In this document: positions 16,713 to 26,303 of the stretch, piece by piece
Position numbering within the stretch: position 1 is the first letter of the stretch
How the letters are laid out: every line of letters begins with the position of its first letter
Origin: CAG-791 sp045130475
GTDB taxonomy: Bacteria; Bacillota; Clostridia; Lachnospirales; Lachnospiraceae
Direction: 5' to 3'
DNA: 64,000 bases
Assembly (NCBI GenBank): GCA_045130475.1
Contig: JBGUPU010000025.1
Location: 1-64,000 of the forward strand
The notes under the pieces: generated by a model
The model's database searches: none
What the model was told of the DNA's origin: nothing
The model's input: the letters and a program-made list of their open reading frames with translations, nothing else
Made by a program: the position numbers and the translations under genes

Positions 16713-17305
16713 GTAATTCTGTAAATAAAAATATCGTTCTCTGCGGTGTCGGAGGACAGGGCACTGTCCTCGCCTCCAAGCTGATCGCGGCGGCCGCCAT
16801 GGAAAAAGGCCTGCGTGTCATGAGTGCCGAGACCATCGGTATGGCCCAGCGCGGCGGAAACGTTTTCAGCAATCTCCGGATCGGGGATTCCATGCACGCA
16901 CCCCTGCTGCAGAGCGGACAGGCAGATGTGATCCTGGGCTTTGAGCCCGGCGAGACTGTCCGCATGCTTCACTATCTGAAACCGGGCGGAACCGTGATCA
17001 CAAACTGCAGGCCGGTCAAGCCCACTACGGCAACCCTGACAGGTTCCTCCTACGACGGGACGGAAATGATCGCTTACCTCAGGGAAAACCTGTCCCCGGA
17101 AAAGCTGCTGGTAGTCGACGGCCAGGCAGCCATCGATGAGCTGGGCTCTCCCAGGATCCTGAACATGGTCCTTCTGGGAGCTGCCATCCGCACCGGAGAG
17201 ATCGGACTTACGGAGGACGACATCAAAAAAGCCATGGAGCGCCTGATCAAGCCGGCCTTCATGGAAATGAATCTGAAAGCCTTCGGCTTTTACAAAGCAC
17301 CATAA
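16709..17305 (+). CDS. iorB: Indolepyruvate:ferredoxin oxidoreductase, beta subunit
   Basis: 198 residues, the gamma-type domain of 2-oxoacid:ferredoxin oxidoreductases: VLCGVGGQGTVLASKLIAAA at the N-terminus, SAETIGMAQRGGNVFSNLRIG near residue 45, and a closing IKPAFMEMNLKAFGF. It is the partner of IorA and translationally coupled to it (ATGA overlap at 16709-16712). It is followed after 20 nt by the ligase gene with GAAGCAGAGGGG as ribosome site. Confidence 0.95.
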   Translation: MSNSVNKNIVLCGVGGQGTVLASKLIAAAAMEKGLRVMSAETIGMAQRGGNVFSNLRIGDSMHAPLLQSGQADVILGFEPGETVRMLHYLKPGGTVITNCRPVKPTTATLTGSSYDGTEMIAYLRENLSPEKLLVVDGQAAIDELGSPRILNMVLLGAAIRTGEIGLTEDDIKKAMERLIKPAFMEMNLKAFGFYKAP

Positions 17306-17325
17306 GGAAGCAGAGGGGATTTTAT

Positions 17326-18561
17326 ATGAAAATCAATGAAAAACAGCTGGCTCAGGTAAACGACAGGATCAATGCACTGGTAAGTGCGGGAAGTTTTTAC
17401 GGAAAAAAGCTGATGGAAAAGAACATCACCAGTGTCCATTCGGCGGAAGAGTTTGAAAATCTCCCTTTTTCCGAAAAAAATGATCTGCGCGACGCTTATC
17501 CGCTTGGACTGATGACCGCGCCCGAAGAGGAGATCGTCAGGATCCACTCTTCCTCAGGTACTACCGGTCTTCCTGTCATCATTCCTTACACCGCCAAGGA
17601 CGTTGACGACTGGGGCGAGATGTTCAAGCGCTGCTACGAAGTGGCGGGCATCACCAACAAGGACCGCATCCAGATCACGCCCGGTTACGGCTTATGGACC
17701 GCCGGCATCGGCTTTCAGAACGGCTGTGAGAAACTGGGCGCCATGGCTATTCCCATGGGCCCCGGCAATACCAACAAGCAGATCCAGATGATGCAGGACA
17801 TGAAGTCCACTGTCCTCTGTTCCACCTCCTCCTATGCCCTTCTTCTGGCAGAGGAGATTGAGAAGCGCGGTATCAAGGACAAGATCATGCTCAAAAAGGG
17901 CGTCATCGGCTCCGAGCGCTGGGGCAAGGCCATGCGCGAGCGCATCAGCAGTATCCTGGGGATCGAGCTCTATGATATTTACGGGCTGACCGAGATTTAC
18001 GGACCCGGCATCGGCATCAACTGCAGCGAGAGCGAATATATGCACTACTGGGATGACTATCTCTACCTTGAGATCATCGATCCCGTGACGCTCAAGCCCC
18101 TTCCCGACGGAGAGTGGGGCGAGATCGTCATCACGACCCTGGTCAAGGAGGGCGCTCCCCTGATCCGCTACAGGACTCACGACCTCTCCAGGATCATTCC
18201 CGAGAAGTGCACCTGCGGACGCTGCTGGCCCCGCATCGATATCATCAAGGGCCGCACCGACGACATGATGAAGATCAAGGGCGTCAACGTATTCCCTGCC
18301 CAGATCGAGGAAGTGCTCCACCAGTTCCCCGAGGTCTCCAGCGAATACCAGATCCGCATTTCCCATCTGGACGGCAAGGATACCATGCGTATCTACGTCG
18401 AGACCACCGGCGATGTCGAGTTCCTCAAGCTTGCGGACAGCATCGCAAAGAAGGTCAAATCCGTAATCGGCTTCACACCCCTGGTCAAGGTCGTCGAGAT
18501 CGGTGTCCTGCCCAGAAGTGAAAAGAAGACCAAACGAGTTATTGACGAGAGATACGAATAA
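17326..18561 (+). CDS. paaK: Phenylacetate-CoA ligase family enzyme
   Basis: 411 residues of the PaaK branch of AMP-forming ligases: phosphate loop SSSGTTGLPVIIPYT near residue 66-80, YDIYGLTEIYGPG near 219, RYRTHDLSRI near 285 and the C-terminal RTDDMMKIKGVNVFPAQIEE that carries the hinge. It activates aryl-acetates with ATP and CoA. Directly behind iorAB it probably recycles or makes phenylacetyl-, indoleacetyl- or hydroxyphenylacetyl-CoA. PaaK proper is often 430 residues or so; this is near full length. Codon use is strongly biased (CGC, CTC, AAG), suggesting high expression. Confidence 0.92.
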   Translation: MKINEKQLAQVNDRINALVSAGSFYGKKLMEKNITSVHSAEEFENLPFSEKNDLRDAYPLGLMTAPEEEIVRIHSSSGTTGLPVIIPYTAKDVDDWGEMFKRCYEVAGITNKDRIQITPGYGLWTAGIGFQNGCEKLGAMAIPMGPGNTNKQIQMMQDMKSTVLCSTSSYALLLAEEIEKRGIKDKIMLKKGVIGSERWGKAMRERISSILGIELYDIYGLTEIYGPGIGINCSESEYMHYWDDYLYLEIIDPVTLKPLPDGEWGEIVITTLVKEGAPLIRYRTHDLSRIIPEKCTCGRCWPRIDIIKGRTDDMMKIKGVNVFPAQIEEVLHQFPEVSSEYQIRISHLDGKDTMRIYVETTGDVEFLKLADSIAKKVKSVIGFTPLVKVVEIGVLPRSEKKTKRVIDERYE

Positions 18562-18574
18562 ACAGTGAGTCAAG

Positions 18575-18613
18575 TGTCCGCAAATGCCGGGCTCGCCCGG
18601 GCTTTTGCGGACA
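18575..18613 (+). terminator. Strong hairpin after paaK
   Basis: TGTCCGCAAA (18575-18584) pairs with TTTGCGGACA (18604-18613), and CCGGGC with GCCCGG inside. The T-run behind it is short, so termination strength is uncertain, but the stem is very stable. Confidence 0.65.
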
Positions 18614-18643
18614 TTTGTATGATGAAACAGCGAGGGAAGTGAA

Positions 18644-19513
18644 TTGCAGTACGAGGGAGATGTTTACAGGCCGCCCAGTGAGGCCAGGAGCCTGATCATA
18701 CAGGTTACGATCGGATGTTCGCATAATACATGCACTTTCTGCCACATGTATACCGGCAAACAGTTCCGTATCAGAAAGAGAGAAGAGATCCTCGCGGATC
18801 TGGAGGAATGCAGTATTGAATACGGCAAGTATGTGCGAAGGGTCTTTTTTGCCGATGGAGATGCACTGATCGTCAAGACCCCGCTTCTGCTGGAACTTCT
18901 GGCCTATGTGAAAGACCATTTCCCCAATGTGGAACGTGTGACGGCTTACGGAACGGCGTCGGATGTGCTGCGCAAGTCCGAGGAAGAGCTGAAGGCACTG
19001 GCAAAGGCAGGGCTGGAGATGGTCTATCTGGGCGCAGAGTCCGGTGATGACGAGATCCTGCTGCAGATCAAAAAGGGGCAGACAGCCGCTGAGCTGATCG
19101 AGGCGGGCCGCAAGCTCAAGCGCTGCGGGATCAAGACCTCCGTAACCCTGATCTCCGGTCTGGGCGGTCCCGAGGGCATGAAGCAGCACGCGCTGGGAAG
19201 CGCAAGGCTGATCAATGAGATGAATCCGGAATATGCCGCCATTCTCTCTCTTCAGCTGCGCGCCGACTCGCCGATGGCCCAGGAAGTGCTGCGCGGGGAG
19301 AGAAAGCTCCTGACAGCGGACCAGACTGTGGAGGAAACAGAGATCTTCCTGAATGCAATCGATTCGCCGGGTACCATTTTCCGCTCAAATCATGCCTCCA
19401 ACTATGTATCTCTGGCCGGTGTCTTTAATGATGACATTCCGGAGATGCTGGAACAGCTGGAAGAGGCAAAAGCAAGGCAGCGCTACCGTCCCGAATGGAT
19501 GCGTGAGCTGTAA
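18644..19513 (+). CDS. Radical SAM protein (Elp3/MiaB-like fold)
   Basis: 289 residues with the radical SAM cluster motif CxxxxCxFC as CSHNTCTFCHM near residues 25-35, then ADGDALIVKT, YGTASDVLRKS and VYLGAESGDDEIL, which are typical of the B12-independent class near oxygen-independent coproporphyrinogen III oxidase/Elp3 type, and VTLISGLGG. Function of this subfamily is unproven. The start is TTG 18644 because AGGGAAG sits about 8 nt upstream and conserved residues begin at once. It is separated from paaK by a hairpin, so probably transcribed by itself. Confidence 0.85.
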   Translation: MQYEGDVYRPPSEARSLIIQVTIGCSHNTCTFCHMYTGKQFRIRKREEILADLEECSIEYGKYVRRVFFADGDALIVKTPLLLELLAYVKDHFPNVERVTAYGTASDVLRKSEEELKALAKAGLEMVYLGAESGDDEILLQIKKGQTAAELIEAGRKLKRCGIKTSVTLISGLGGPEGMKQHALGSARLINEMNPEYAAILSLQLRADSPMAQEVLRGERKLLTADQTVEETEIFLNAIDSPGTIFRSNHASNYVSLAGVFNDDIPEMLEQLEEAKARQRYRPEWMREL

Positions 19514-19573
19514 TCGATTTCGGATTCGATTCTGATGATCTCTTTCTATAACATTTTCGCATATTAAATATGT

Positions 19574-19620
19574 AAAAATGCCCTCTGGACAACATAGAGA
19601 CTTGTCCGGAGGGCATTTTA
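19574..19620. terminator. Bidirectional intrinsic terminator
   Basis: ATGCCCTCTGGACAA pairs with TTGTCCGGAGGGCAT, with AAAAA before and TTTT after. It sits between the convergent radical SAM and trpB genes. Confidence 0.88.
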
Positions 19621-19661
19621 AGTGCGTAAAGAATTTCTTTTTCTGCGGTCAGTTTCGGTCT

Positions 19662-20921
19662 TTATTTCCCGGCGCGTTCAGCTGCCAGCTTCTCTAAGAA
19701 CTCGTCACCGTAGCCGTACTGTTCGACGACGAAATCCAGGTCTTTGTCGCCGCGGCCGGACAGGTTGACCAGAATGGAGCCTGTGACGCCGGTCCTGGCG
19801 ACACGGATGGCGTAGGCCAGGGCGTGGGAACTCTCGATCGCGGGGATGATCCCTTCGTGTTTGGAGAGGAGGTAGAGGGCTTCAATGGCGTCATCGTCGT
19901 CGACGGTAGTGTATTTGACGCGGTCCATCTCATGCAGCAGGGCATGCTCGGGACCTGCGGCAGGGTAGTCGAGGCCGCTGGCATTGGAGTAGACCGGTGC
20001 GGGATCTCCGTTTTCATCGGCCAACATGATGCTCTTGAAGCCGTGCATGACGCCCTCTGTGCCGTAGGTGATGGAAGCGGCATTGTCGCCGAGTCTGGGG
20101 CCGCGGCCCAGAGGCTCTACGCCGACGAGCTCTACGGGATCAGCCAGGAAGGGGGTGAACATGCCGATGGAGTTGGATCCGCCTCCGACGCAGGCTGCGA
20201 CCTGATCCGGAAGATGGCCGGTCTGCTCCAGAAACTGTGCCCTGGCCTCTTCGCCGATGCAGTACTGGAAGTCGCGGACCATCAGAGGGAAAGGATGGGG
20301 TCCTGCAGCGGTTCCGATGCAGTAAACGGCGTCTTTATATTCCCTGGAATAAGCCATGAATGCGGCGTCAACAGCCTCTTTAAGGGTCTTGAGACCGAAG
20401 CTGACGGGAACGACATTGGCACCCAGGAGCTTCATGCGGGTCACGTTGGGCGCCTGCTTGGCTATATCTACTTCGCCCATGTAGATGTCGCACTCCAGTC
20501 CGAAATAGGCTGCAGCTGTTGCCAGTGCAACACCGTGCTGACCTGCACCTGTCTCGGCGATGAGTTTCTTTTTGCCCATATATTTTGCGAGAAGGCCTTC
20601 GCCCATGCAGTGGTTGAGCTTGTGGGCGCCTGTGTGGTTGAGATCTTCACGTTTGAGATAAATCTGGGTCCTTCCGAGAAGGTTGGAGAGGTTCTGGCAG
20701 TGATAAACCGGTGTGGGACGGCCCTGGAAATCTTTGCGGATTCGGCGCAGCTCTGCTATAAACTGTGCGGACTGTGCGATCGTGTTGTAAGCCTCTGCGT
20801 ATTCGTTGAAGGCTTTGATCAGCTCAGGATCGTCGAGATAGTTTCCGCCATATTTGCCAAAATACCCGTCCTGGGAGGGATATTCCTTCAGATAGTTGTC
20901 AAAGTCGCGATATTTGTTCAT
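19662..20921 (-). CDS. trpB: Tryptophan synthase beta chain, orphan
   Basis: 419 residues, TrpB1-like length. The PLP Lys is in LNHTGAHKLNHC near residue 100, with GAGQHGVA near 127, the CVGGGSNSIGMF phosphate-binding loop near 247, and the C-terminal VNLSGRGDKD. TrpB condenses indole with serine. No trpA or other trp gene is in the window, so it may work alone, scavenging indole, for instance that made by neighbours in the gut or released from tryptophan breakdown. It is convergent with the radical SAM gene and divergent from the large activase gene. Confidence 0.95.
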   Translation of the reverse strand: MNKYRDFDNYLKEYPSQDGYFGKYGGNYLDDPELIKAFNEYAEAYNTIAQSAQFIAELRRIRKDFQGRPTPVYHCQNLSNLLGRTQIYLKREDLNHTGAHKLNHCMGEGLLAKYMGKKKLIAETGAGQHGVALATAAAYFGLECDIYMGEVDIAKQAPNVTRMKLLGANVVPVSFGLKTLKEAVDAAFMAYSREYKDAVYCIGTAAGPHPFPLMVRDFQYCIGEEARAQFLEQTGHLPDQVAACVGGGSNSIGMFTPFLADPVELVGVEPLGRGPRLGDNAASITYGTEGVMHGFKSIMLADENGDPAPVYSNASGLDYPAAGPEHALLHEMDRVKYTTVDDDDAIEALYLLSKHEGIIPAIESSHALAYAIRVARTGVTGSILVNLSGRGDKDLDFVVEQYGYGDEFLEKLAAERAGK

Positions 20922-20956
20922 GTTATATTGCCTTTCTGAATGGATATTTTCATGGA

Positions 20957-20986
20957 ATTATACCATAAATTTCTGACTGTGCTCAA
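20957..20986 (-). promoter_or_regulatory. trpB promoter
   Basis: Reading the reverse strand: -35 TTGAGC (20986-20981), 18-nt spacer, perfect -10 TATAAT (20962-20957), about 35 nt ahead of the start. Confidence 0.6.
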
Positions 20987-21003
20987 TGATAGAAAGAATC
21001 ATT

Positions 21004-21032
21004 TTGACTATGTGTTTCAAATCAGGCATAAT
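21004..21032 (+). promoter_or_regulatory. Activase gene promoter
   Basis: A -35 TTGACT (21004-21009), 17-nt spacer, -10 CATAAT (21027-21032); each box has 5 of 6 consensus bases. Confidence 0.6.
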
Positions 21033-21066
21033 AGTATCACTTAGAGTTTTTATCAGCACGATTTCG

Positions 21067-21093
21067 CAAGGGCCCTTTCAGGTCCTTGTTTTT
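21067..21093 (+). terminator. Intrinsic terminator in the activase leader
   Basis: CAAGGGCC (21067-21074) pairs with GGTCCTTG (21081-21088) through an 8-bp stem with one G-U pair, followed by TTTTT (21089-21093). It lies about 35 nt after the promoter's -10 and 90 nt before the gene, so it should cut short some leader transcripts. Confidence 0.6.
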
Positions 21094-21182
21094 GGCGCGT
21101 AAATAATCAGTTTTTGCTGAATGATGCCCGTGGGGCGGACTTTGGCAGCCATCTATTTTCTCTCAGTGGGGAAGACATTTTC

Positions 21183-24100
21183 ATGAATCAAAAGCAGGAA
21201 TATCTGATCGGTATGGACGTGGGATCGACAACGACAAAGATTGTTGTCCTGCGGAAATCAGATGAAGAGATCATCTATAGTGAATACGCAAGGCATCACG
21301 CGGAGCTGGCCAGAAGCGTCTGCACACTGCTGGAACACGGAAAGGAACATATTCCTGCAGACAGCATACTCAGGATCGCATTTACCGGATCCGGATCAAA
21401 ACCTCTGGCTGATGCCGCCGCCGTACCCTTTGTCCAGGAGGTCGTGGCGAATTCTCTTGCCGTCATGAAGTACTATCCTTCTGCCAAGACGGCCATCGAG
21501 CTCGGAGGCCAGGACGCAAAGGTCATTTTCTTCAGGCAGAATAAAAAGACAGGCAGGCTGGAAGTCTCGGATATGCGCATGAACGGAAGCTGTGCCGGCG
21601 GCACGGGCGCCTTCATAGATGAGATAGCCGCGCTTCTGCAGGTGAAGCCGGAGGAGTATGAGTCTCTTGCGGAGCGGGGGACCCAGCTCTATGACATCTC
21701 CGGACGCTGCGGTGTCTATGCCAAGACCGATATACAGCCCCTGCTCAACCAGGGCGTGCGCAAAGAGGATATAGCCCTGTCGGCCCTGCACGCCATTTCC
21801 AAACAGACCATAGGCGGTCTGGCCCAGGGTCTGACCATGGCGCCTCCGATCATCTTCGAAGGCGGTCCCCTGTGCTTCCATCCGACTCTGGTCCAGGCTT
21901 TCCGTGAAAAGCTGGAGCTGAAGGACGAGGACATTCTGATCCCCGAGCAGCCCGAGCTCATGGTCGCACTGGGCGCAGCTCTCTATGCGGGAACTCCGGG
22001 TCAGAAGGCCGGAACAGGCGGGGAGGATCCGGTTTTCTTTGATCTTGACAGATGCATCTACAGGATCCGCGCCCTGATCGGACGAAGAGATGTTCAGGAG
22101 GAGAGTTCTCTGTCGGGACCTTTTTTTGCCGATGAGGCGGAGTATCAGGCATTTTTGAGGCGTCATCCCCTGTACGAGGACAAAAATATTTTCCGTAAGC
22201 TTGACACGGGGACTGATGCGGACTGTTATCTCGGTGTTGACTGCGGCAGTACGACCACAAAATTTGTTCTTCTCGATGAAAAGGAGAGGATTCTGTATTC
22301 CTTCTATGCCAATAACGGCGGAGATCCCATTTCGGTCCTGAGGAAGGGCCTTATTGAGATGGAAAAAAAGTTCTCTGAAGAGGGCATCACTCTCCGTGTC
22401 AGGGGTATGGCGACCACCGGCTACGGCGAGCTGCTGGCGGCAAAGGCTTTTCGTGCGGACACACATGTCGTCGAAACTGTTGCCCATGCGAGGGCCAGTG
22501 CCAAATACCTGGAGGATGCCACCTTTATCCTTGATATCGGCGGCCAGGATATGAAGGCAATCTGGATCGACGACGGAATCATCACAGATATTGTCGTCAA
22601 CGAAGCCTGCTCTGCCGGCTGCGGTTCTTTTTTGGAAAATTTTGCGAAAAATATGGGTGTCTCCACGACGGAGATCGCGGAGCGTGCCTTTGCTGCAAAG
22701 CACCCCGCCGTGCTAGGCAGCCGCTGCACGGTTTTTATGAACAGCCGTATTATTACCGAGCAGAAGAACGGCAGGGAAGTCAACGATATCCTAGCAGGCC
22801 TTTGCCGTTCCATCATAGAAAATGTTTTTACTAAGGTTATCCGGATCAGCAGTCTGGATTCCCTGGGAGACAGGATCGTCGTACAGGGTGGTACCTTCTG
22901 CAATGATGCCGTTCTCTGCGCTATTGAACAGTATATAGGGCGGGAAGTTGTCCGTGCCCCTTATCCCGGCCTCATGGGTGCAATAGGCGCCGCGCATACC
23001 GCCATGGAAAAAGCGCGCAGGACTGGTGCGCCTTCTTCTTTCATCGGATTTGAAGCCCTGCATGCATTTACCTTTACCCAGGTCAACGGACTTGTCTGCA
23101 ATGGCTGCGCAAACCACTGCCGCCGAAGTGTGATCACATTTTCAACCGGTGACACATGGATCACCGGAAACCGCTGTGAACGCGGCAGCGTACTCAACCC
23201 CGGAGAACTTGAGGCCTTCCTCGCGTCTCAGGATGGTGCCCGGGAAGAGAAATCTCTTAAGAGGACTGTTCCCGCTCATAGAACCATATCCAGGAATAGT
23301 GAAGGAAGCAAAGAGGCCGCAGATACCGGAGAGATCAGATCCGGCAATGCCGTATCCACAGGCATTGAATTCATACAGATTCAGGCGGAGATAACTGCAG
23401 ATCATAAAACAGCAGAATCTGTTTTGGATAAAGTGACCTTTGCGGTGAAAGATACAGCTGTTAACGCAGCGGACAGGGTCTCGACTGCAGTGGCAGGTAC
23501 AGCAGCCACTGCGGCCAATATTGTTGCGGCTGCAGTTGCGGGTACGGCAGCCACCGCTGCAGATACAGCTGCTACTGCGGCGGACAAAGTAACCGCCACG
23601 GTCAAGGAGACAGCTGCTACTGCGGCGGAGAGAGTGCCCGCAGCAGTGAAGGAGACAGCAGCGTCAGCGGCGGAGAGAGTGCCCGCAGCAGTGAAGGAGA
23701 CAGCAGCGTCGGCAGCGGAAAAGGTCACAGCCGCTGTTAAAAACACAGCCGCTGCTGCCTCGGGCGTCAAAAAGCCTGTTTCCTTACAGGAAACAAGAAA
23801 AGATACGACCGCCGCTTCAGCTGCAGGCACACCCCGGAAGAAGAAAAAGGGAACAGATCTTTTCAAGGTCCGCAAGACCTTCCTGCTGCGTGAATATCCT
23901 TTTACACAGGTGGACAGCAAAAAGAATGTGACGATCGGACTGCCGCTTGTCCTTGCATATTGGGAGACACTTCCTTTTTGGCGCACCTTCTGGAAAGCAC
24001 TGGGATTTGATGTCCTGGTGTCCCCCGAGAGCACCAGGCCCATTTATGAAAAAGGTCTTCACGCGGTGACATCAGACACCGAGTGCTTTCCCGGAAAACT

Positions 24101-26303
24101 GGTGCACGGCCATATCCGCTGGCTGGAGCAGAACGGGGCGGACAGGATCTTCTTCCCCTCTATATCTACAAGAAAATCGGAAAATACAGAGAGCACCAGC
24201 GTCTCCATGTGCGGAATCGTCAAGGGATTCCCCCTGGTCGTCAAAAACTCTGATAATCCCGAGGACCGCGGGGACGTCAAATACGACGTGCCGGTCTTTT
24301 TTTGGTACACAGACGCAGACCGGGAGCGTCAGCTGTCTACATTTATGAAAGACACTTTCGGAATACCCGCAAAGACTGTCCGCAAAGCGATCCGGGAGGG
24401 TCAGTCTGCCCAGGATACTTATCGTGACAATCTTCTGGAACAGGGACGAAAAGTCCTTGAAAAGATCAAAAAAGCGCCGGCGGAAGAACCCGGAGCAGTT
24501 GTTCTTGCAGCCCGTCCTTATCAGAATGACGACCTGGTAAACCACAGTATTCCCGAGATGTTCACCGGGCAGGGGATCAGCGTCCTGACAGCGGATTCCA
24601 TTCCCGGACTTGACAAGATCGATTTGTCGAAGAGCCGTCTCGATGTGGTCAACAATTATCATGCCAGGATGCTGGGTTCCGCCATTTATGCCGCACAGCA
24701 CCCCAATCTGGAGTATGTCCAGATCGTCAGTTTCGGCTGCGGCCATGACGCCTATCTTTCCGACGAGATCATCCGCTTGATGAAGGAAATTGCCGGCAAG
24801 ACACCCCTGATCCTCAAAGTGGACGAGAGCGATATCCGCGGACCGCTTTCCATCCGCATCCGTTCCTTTGTATCCTCTGTGAAGATGAAGCGCAGGAAAG
24901 CACTGCAGCTGCAGATGCTCTCGGCCCAAAAGCGCAGAGAGAATCCGGACGCTGTGCCGGTATTCCCCGCACAGAAGCAGGACATTTCCGAGCTGAAGAA
25001 AGGCGCTCCGGAGCCCAGGCCATTCCGGCCGGGTGAAGTAAGGGATCTTCAAGACCCCTATCCGCAGAAATTCCAGAAGGAAGATATAGAAGATTCGGTC
25101 GTCTTCGTCCCCAACACTTCCCATGCTTTCAGCAGACTCATGGCGGCTGTTTTTGCAGCCCAGAAGGTCCACACCGTTCCGCTCCCCATCGGCCGTGAAC
25201 GCGCGATCGAGCTGGGAAAGCGGTATGTCCACAGTGATATCTGCTTCCCTGCCCAGGTGGTCATCGGCGAGGCCCTCCAGGCCCTGGAGGATCCCCGATA
25301 TGCAGGAAAGAAGAAGGCTGTTATGATGGGCAAGTATATCGGCTGCTGCCGCCTTACACACTACGGCGCCCTGCTCCGCAAAGCCCTGGATGACGCCGGA
25401 TACACAGATGTGCCCATCATCACCAACGATGATGTGGATTACCACAATCTTCATCCGGGATTCAAACTCAATCTTCAGGCAATGATCAAGATATCCTTTG
25501 CCCTTCCCATGATCGACGCCCTGGAGGACCTCCTGCGCAAAATGCGCCCCTATGAGACTGTAGAGGGGATCGCCGATAAAACTTTCGAGAAGGCGCTGGA
25601 CGTGCTGATGGATTCCATCGAACACGGCGGTGTCGGGAAGATGAAGAAGGGGTTTGAGAAGGCCATCCGCCTGATGAAGAAAGTGCCTTATGACCGCACC
25701 AACCCCAGACCTACAGTCCTGATCGTAGGGGAATACCTGCTCAATTTCCATCCCGGAGCCAACCATGATATCGAGGCCTATCTGGAGAAAAACGGTTTTG
25801 AGATCATCGAGGCAAAGATGGCGGACGTCATCCAGAAGACCTACTTTGTGCGCCGCGAGCAGGCGAAGGATTACGGCGTCAAAAAATCCATCGTGGAGAG
25901 AGGATTCCTCGATCTGGTAGAACAGATCTTCAATACTTCCCACGACTTTGTGGCTTCTGTCGCGAAACAGCACCCCCTGTTTGAGCCCGCAGCCAAGCTG
26001 ACCGATGTCGCAAAGGCCAGTGACCCGATCATCCCCCGCGCCTATGATTCCGGGGAGGGCATCCTGATCCCTGCCGAGATCATCGAGCGCGCACGCGAAG
26101 GCTGCCGTGCCTTTGTCATCCTGCAGCCCTTCGGCTGCATACCCAACCACGTTGTAGGCAGGGGCATCTCCAGGCGTCTCAAAGAGATGTTCCCGGATAT
26201 TCAGCTGCTGCCCCTCGACTATGACCCCGATGTCAGTTTTGTCAACGTCGAGAACCGCCTGCAGATGCTCGTCATGAATATACGCAGCGGCATGGCCCAA
26301 TAA
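21183..26303 (+). CDS. Giant 2-hydroxyacyl-CoA dehydratase activase fusion
   Basis: 1706 residues, start at ATG 21183 behind GGGGAAG. Two tandem BcrAD/BadFG ASKHA ATPase domains: IGMDVGSTTTKIVVL at residue 9 with the MNGSCAGGTGAFIDE cluster Cys, and LGVDCGSTTTKFVLL near 350 with EACSAGCGSFLENF. A roughly 120-residue Ala-rich linker with 15-residue repeats follows (about residues 750-860), then a DUF2229 domain (SDTECFPGKLVHGHI near 965), and a C-terminal DUF2229/HgdB-like section (CCRLTHYGALLRKAL, QPFGCIPNHVVGRG). Family members use ATP to pass a low-potential electron to 2-hydroxyacyl-CoA dehydratases. No dehydratase subunit genes are near, so the partner is unknown. The linker is the odd feature. 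Confidence 0.9.
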   Translation: MNQKQEYLIGMDVGSTTTKIVVLRKSDEEIIYSEYARHHAELARSVCTLLEHGKEHIPADSILRIAFTGSGSKPLADAAAVPFVQEVVANSLAVMKYYPSAKTAIELGGQDAKVIFFRQNKKTGRLEVSDMRMNGSCAGGTGAFIDEIAALLQVKPEEYESLAERGTQLYDISGRCGVYAKTDIQPLLNQGVRKEDIALSALHAISKQTIGGLAQGLTMAPPIIFEGGPLCFHPTLVQAFREKLELKDEDILIPEQPELMVALGAALYAGTPGQKAGTGGEDPVFFDLDRCIYRIRALIGRRDVQEESSLSGPFFADEAEYQAFLRRHPLYEDKNIFRKLDTGTDADCYLGVDCGSTTTKFVLLDEKERILYSFYANNGGDPISVLRKGLIEMEKKFSEEGITLRVRGMATTGYGELLAAKAFRADTHVVETVAHARASAKYLEDATFILDIGGQDMKAIWIDDGIITDIVVNEACSAGCGSFLENFAKNMGVSTTEIAERAFAAKHPAVLGSRCTVFMNSRIITEQKNGREVNDILAGLCRSIIENVFTKVIRISSLDSLGDRIVVQGGTFCNDAVLCAIEQYIGREVVRAPYPGLMGAIGAAHTAMEKARRTGAPSSFIGFEALHAFTFTQVNGLVCNGCANHCRRSVITFSTGDTWITGNRCERGSVLNPGELEAFLASQDGAREEKSLKRTVPAHRTISRNSEGSKEAADTGEIRSGNAVSTGIEFIQIQAEITADHKTAESVLDKVTFAVKDTAVNAADRVSTAVAGTAATAANIVAAAVAGTAATAADTAATAADKVTATVKETAATAAERVPAAVKETAASAAERVPAAVKETAASAAEKVTAAVKNTAAAASGVKKPVSLQETRKDTTAASAAGTPRKKKKGTDLFKVRKTFLLREYPFTQVDSKKNVTIGLPLVLAYWETLPFWRTFWKALGFDVLVSPESTRPIYEKGLHAVTSDTECFPGKLVHGHIRWLEQNGADRIFFPSISTRKSENTESTSVSMCGIVKGFPLVVKNSDNPEDRGDVKYDVPVFFWYTDADRERQLSTFMKDTFGIPAKTVRKAIREGQSAQDTYRDNLLEQGRKVLEKIKKAPAEEPGAVVLAARPYQNDDLVNHSIPEMFTGQGISVLTADSIPGLDKIDLSKSRLDVVNNYHARMLGSAIYAAQHPNLEYVQIVSFGCGHDAYLSDEIIRLMKEIAGKTPLILKVDESDIRGPLSIRIRSFVSSVKMKRRKALQLQMLSAQKRRENPDAVPVFPAQKQDISELKKGAPEPRPFRPGEVRDLQDPYPQKFQKEDIEDSVVFVPNTSHAFSRLMAAVFAAQKVHTVPLPIGRERAIELGKRYVHSDICFPAQVVIGEALQALEDPRYAGKKKAVMMGKYIGCCRLTHYGALLRKALDDAGYTDVPIITNDDVDYHNLHPGFKLNLQAMIKISFALPMIDALEDLLRKMRPYETVEGIADKTFEKALDVLMDSIEHGGVGKMKKGFEKAIRLMKKVPYDRTNPRPTVLIVGEYLLNFHPGANHDIEAYLEKNGFEIIEAKMADVIQKTYFVRREQAKDYGVKKSIVERGFLDLVEQIFNTSHDFVASVAKQHPLFEPAAKLTDVAKASDPIIPRAYDSGEGILIPAEIIERAREGCRAFVILQPFGCIPNHVVGRGISRRLKEMFPDIQLLPLDYDPDVSFVNVENRLQMLVMNIRSGMAQ
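23440..23760 (+). repeat. Alanine-rich tandem repeat inside the activase gene
   Basis: Imperfect in-frame repeats of an A/T/V/K/E-rich 15-residue unit (AAERVPAAVKETAAS). Two 45-nt units are almost identical at 23622 and 23667, with more diverged units on both sides. It should form a long amphipathic helix. Confidence 0.85.

Noticed and set aside
19824..20939. 371-codon forward frame over trpB
   Set aside because: Shadow frame with Cys/Gly-rich random composition; trpB is unmistakable.
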